In this document: positions 5,009 through 6,643 of the stretch, piece by piece
How positions within the stretch are numbered: the stretch's first letter is position 1
Layout of the letters: each line of letters starts with the position of its first letter
Assembly (NCBI GenBank): GCA_050260215.1
Contig: JBLNBU010000031.1
Span: 1-6,643 of the forward strand
Source of the DNA: JBLNBU01 sp050260215
GTDB taxonomy: Bacteria; Pseudomonadota; Alphaproteobacteria; Rhodospirillales; Magnetospirillaceae
DNA length: 6,643 bases
Direction of reading: 5' to 3'
Translations under genes and position numbers: made by a program
The notes under the pieces: model-generated
Seen by the model: the letters and a program-made list of their open reading frames with translations, nothing else
Database searches by the model: none
What the model was told of the DNA's origin: nothing

Positions 5009-6375
5009 TCGTCGCACTCCGGATTGGGGTCGGGACGGCGGTCGCGCAAGGTGACCAGTTCCTCGGCGGCGGTGGGGTGGATGCCGATGGTGGCGTCGAC
5101 CTGGGCCTTGGTGGCGCCGCACTTCACCGCCACGGCGAAGCCCTGGACGATCTCGGGAGCGTCGGGCCCCACCATGTGCACCCCCAACACCCGCTGCGAG
5201 GCTCGCTCGACCACCATCTTCATCACGGTGCGCTCCTCGCGCCCGGCCAACGTGTTGCGCAGCGGCCGGAAGCGGGTCTGGTAGACGTCGATGCAGCCGT
5301 AGCGCTGCCGGGCCTTGACCTCGGACAGGCCGACGGTGGCCACCGGCGGCAGGCTGAACACCGCCGACGGCACGTCGTCGCGATCGGCGGCGGTGACGCG
5401 GCCGTGAATGGCCGTCTCGACGAAAGCCACCGCCTCGGCCAAAGCGACGGGCGTCAGGTTGATGCGGTTGGTTACGTCGCCCACCGCCCACACCCCGTCG
5501 GCGGTGGTGCGCGAATAGTCGTCGACCACCACGGCCCCGCGGGCGTCGACCGCCACGCCGGCGGCCTCGAGCCCGAGACCGTCGGTGTTGGGGACCCGCC
5601 CGGTGGCGTACAGCACCAGGTCGGCGTCCAGGGTCTCCTCGCCCGACAGGCGCAGCGAATAGGACCGGCCCAGCCTCTCGATGGAATGCACCTGGGTCTC
5701 GGCGCGCAGCTCGATGCCCTTGCGGATCATTTCCTCGGCCAGGGCGATGCGCAGGTCCTGGTCGAAGCCGCGCAGGACGGTGTCGGCACGCACGACCTGG
5801 GTGACCTTGGCCCCCAGCGCGTTGAAGATGCCGGCGAACTCGACGGCGATGTAGCCGCCGCCGACGATGGTGACCCTTTCCGGCAGCTGCATCAGGTCCA
5901 GCGCCTCGTTGGAGGTGATGGCGTGCTCGATGCCCGGCACCACGGGCAGGTGGGGACGCCCCCCGGTGGCGATCAGGATGGTGGCTGCGGTCATCCGCCG
6001 CTCGCCCACCGCCACCGTGCGGTTGTCGAGCAGGCGGCCGCGGCCTTCGATCAGGGTGACGCCGGCGTCGCGCAGCATGCGGGTGTAAACGCCTTCCAGC
6101 CGCGCCAGTTCTGCGTTCTTGGCCGCCACCAGCCGCGCCCAGTCGAACGACAGCGAGCCGAAGTCCCAGCCGAAGCCGCGGGCATCGGCGATGTCCTCGG
6201 CGAAATGGGCGCCGATCACCAGCAGCTTCTTGGGCACGCAGCCCCTGAGTACGCAGGTGCCGCCGACGCGCCCTTCCTCGACCACGGCGACGCGCGCGCC
6301 GGCCTGCGCGGCCAGCCGCGCCGCGCGCACCCCGCCCGAGCCTGCGCCCAGCACGACAAGATCGAATTCGGACAT
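5005..6375 (-). CDS. gor: Glutathione-disulfide reductase (NADPH, FAD)
   Basis: This 456-residue cytosolic flavoenzyme reduces glutathione disulfide to two glutathione with NADPH; E. coli Gor has 450 residues. The FAD-binding loop is GAGSGG (10-15). The redox disulfide is GGTCVLRGCVPKKLL with C41 and C46. The NADPH fold carries GGGYIAVEFAG (172-182), followed by R196 and R202 in VVRADTVLRGFD, which match the two Arg residues that bind the 2'-phosphate and set NADPH preference. ATGR (257-260) and GVWAVGDV (294-301) are the usual second FAD contacts. The dimerisation domain ends with GIHPTAAEEL, giving the catalytic His-Glu pair H433 and E438. These features separate it from lipoamide dehydrogenase and mercuric reductase. 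I chose the ATG at 6375; a GTG start at 6399 would add eight residues before the beta strand and has no Shine-Dalgarno. A lone Cys (C454) near the C-terminus is unusual. The stop overlaps the next start. Confidence 0.96.
   Translation of the reverse strand: MSEFDLVVLGAGSGGVRAARLAAQAGARVAVVEEGRVGGTCVLRGCVPKKLLVIGAHFAEDIADARGFGWDFGSLSFDWARLVAAKNAELARLEGVYTRMLRDAGVTLIEGRGRLLDNRTVAVGERRMTAATILIATGGRPHLPVVPGIEHAITSNEALDLMQLPERVTIVGGGYIAVEFAGIFNALGAKVTQVVRADTVLRGFDQDLRIALAEEMIRKGIELRAETQVHSIERLGRSYSLRLSGEETLDADLVLYATGRVPNTDGLGLEAAGVAVDARGAVVVDDYSRTTADGVWAVGDVTNRINLTPVALAEAVAFVETAIHGRVTAADRDDVPSAVFSLPPVATVGLSEVKARQRYGCIDVYQTRFRPLRNTLAGREERTVMKMVVERASQRVLGVHMVGPDAPEIVQGFAVAVKCGATKAQVDATIGIHPTAAEELVTLRDRRPDPNPECDE
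5017..5020 (-). promoter_or_regulatory. Ribosome binding site of the 81-residue gene
   Basis: GGAG on the minus strand lies eight bases before the ATG at 5008, inside the last codons of gor, where it encodes part of Pro-Glu-Cys. It decides the start of the small gene, whose frame remains open well upstream. Confidence 0.65.
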
Positions 6376-6430
6376 CCGCGATAAGCCCTGTTCCGCCACG
6401 GGGTCCAGAGGTTAACAGACGCCGCGGCCG

Positions 6431-6443
6431 GCCGGAACCCGGC
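6431..6443 (-). other. GC-rich inverted repeat just after the Hpt gene
   Basis: GCCGG and CCGGC flank a 3-base loop. The hairpin begins on the last base of the Hpt stop codon. It is followed by more self-complementary sequence, including the 10-base palindrome CGGCCGGCCG (6425-6434). No T-tract follows, so it is not a normal intrinsic terminator, though it may slow transcription or limit read-through into gor. I see no convincing promoter in the rest of this 67-base gap. Confidence 0.35.
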
Positions 6444-6643
6444 TACAGAGCTGCGATGGCGCCGGCAGTTTCCTCGAACGCGGCGTCCATCGGGCCCAAC
6501 AGGCTGGCGGCGGCGGCCAGGTCGCCACGCGCGCAGGCCTTCTCGATCTCGGCGCACAGCCCGGCGAAGCGGTAGGCGCCGGCAGAGTTGCCCGCTCCCT
6601 TGGCCGAGTGCGCCGCCTCGCGCCCCATCTCGGCATCGCCGGC
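6443..6643 (-). CDS. Histidine phosphotransfer (Hpt) domain protein, 5' end cut off
   Basis: Only the last 66 residues are in the window; the start lies beyond the right edge. REAAHSAKGAGNSAGA carries the Hpt signature A-H-x-x-K-G with phospho-acceptor H12 of the visible part (codon 6610-6608). It is followed by a second amphipathic helix, FAGLCAEIEKACARGD, and a third, AAFEETAGAIAAL, as in the four-helix Hpt bundle. Hpt domains pass phosphate between receiver domains in multi-step His-Asp phosphorelays. This could be a stand-alone Hpt protein of about 110-120 residues or the end of a hybrid sensor kinase; the missing part decides. The stop codon is 67 bases before gor, so cotranscription is possible but a functional link is not indicated. 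Confidence 0.85.
   Translation of the reverse strand, partial: AGDAEMGREAAHSAKGAGNSAGAYRFAGLCAEIEKACARGDLAAAASLLGPMDAAFEETAGAIAAL

Noticed and set aside
3738..5054. A plus-strand open frame of 438 codons antisense to ahr and the 81-residue gene
   Set aside because: The composition is typical of antisense GC-rich shadow frames and no domain is visible; the opposite strand encodes a full-length zinc dehydrogenase.
5077..6384. A plus-strand open frame of 435 codons antisense to gor
   Set aside because: It is the complement of a glutathione reductase with all catalytic motifs intact; the Gly/His/Asp/Val-rich product resembles no family.
6376..6399. GTG start for gor at 6399, adding eight residues
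   Set aside because: It has no ribosome site, and the FAD-binding strand begins directly after the ATG at 6375, as in other glutathione reductases.
6421..6443. Intrinsic terminator between the Hpt gene and gor
   Set aside because: The inverted repeats are real, but no T-tract follows on the transcribed strand, so I list only the repeat.
1..6643. CRISPR arrays, insertion sequences, tRNA genes, attachment sites and foreign islands
   Set aside because: I saw no spaced repeats, transposase motifs, tRNA-like cloverleaf sequence or clear change in base composition anywhere in the window.

Overview
The window comes from a GC-rich bacterial chromosome, and everything I can support lies on the minus strand. 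The very high G/C in third codon positions, an outer-membrane TamA-type protein, an Hpt phosphorelay protein and a bacterial glutathione reductase point to a Gram-negative proteobacterium. My guess is an alphaproteobacterium of the Rhodospirillales type (Magnetospirillum-like). That placement is inference, because no rRNA or other phylogenetic marker is present.

In transcription order (right to left) the layout is as follows. (1) The C-terminal end of a histidine phosphotransfer (Hpt) domain protein, cut by the right edge. (2) A 67-base gap with a GC-rich inverted repeat. (3) A tight run of four genes: glutathione reductase (gor), an unrecognised 81-residue Cys/Trp-containing protein, an Ahr/YjgB-type NADPH-dependent aldehyde reductase, and a radical SAM enzyme of unknown function. 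The junctions overlap by 4, 4 and 1 bases, so the four are very probably one translationally coupled unit. (4) An 84-base gap with a weak promoter candidate, a tandem 9-base repeat and a clear ribosome binding site. (5) A TamA/Omp85-family outer-membrane assembly protein. (6) After 33 bases, a YchJ-type protein with a zinc-binding SEC-C motif at each end. (7) One base later, a YkgJ-type Cys-cluster protein that runs off the left edge.

The four-gene unit has a redox theme. Gor uses NADPH to regenerate glutathione, Ahr uses NADPH to reduce aldehydes, and the radical SAM enzyme and the Cys-containing small protein are unassigned. A shared role in oxidative or aldehyde stress is plausible but not shown. 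The second block pairs outer-membrane assembly (TamA, without tamB next to it) with two small predicted metal-binding proteins. There is no sign of mobile elements, CRISPR arrays, tRNA or rRNA genes. No stretch longer than 300 bases lacks a gene. I do not see a clearly new system; the best candidates for follow-up are the 81-residue gene and the radical SAM enzyme with its unusual CX4CX2C cluster motif inside the coupled redox unit.
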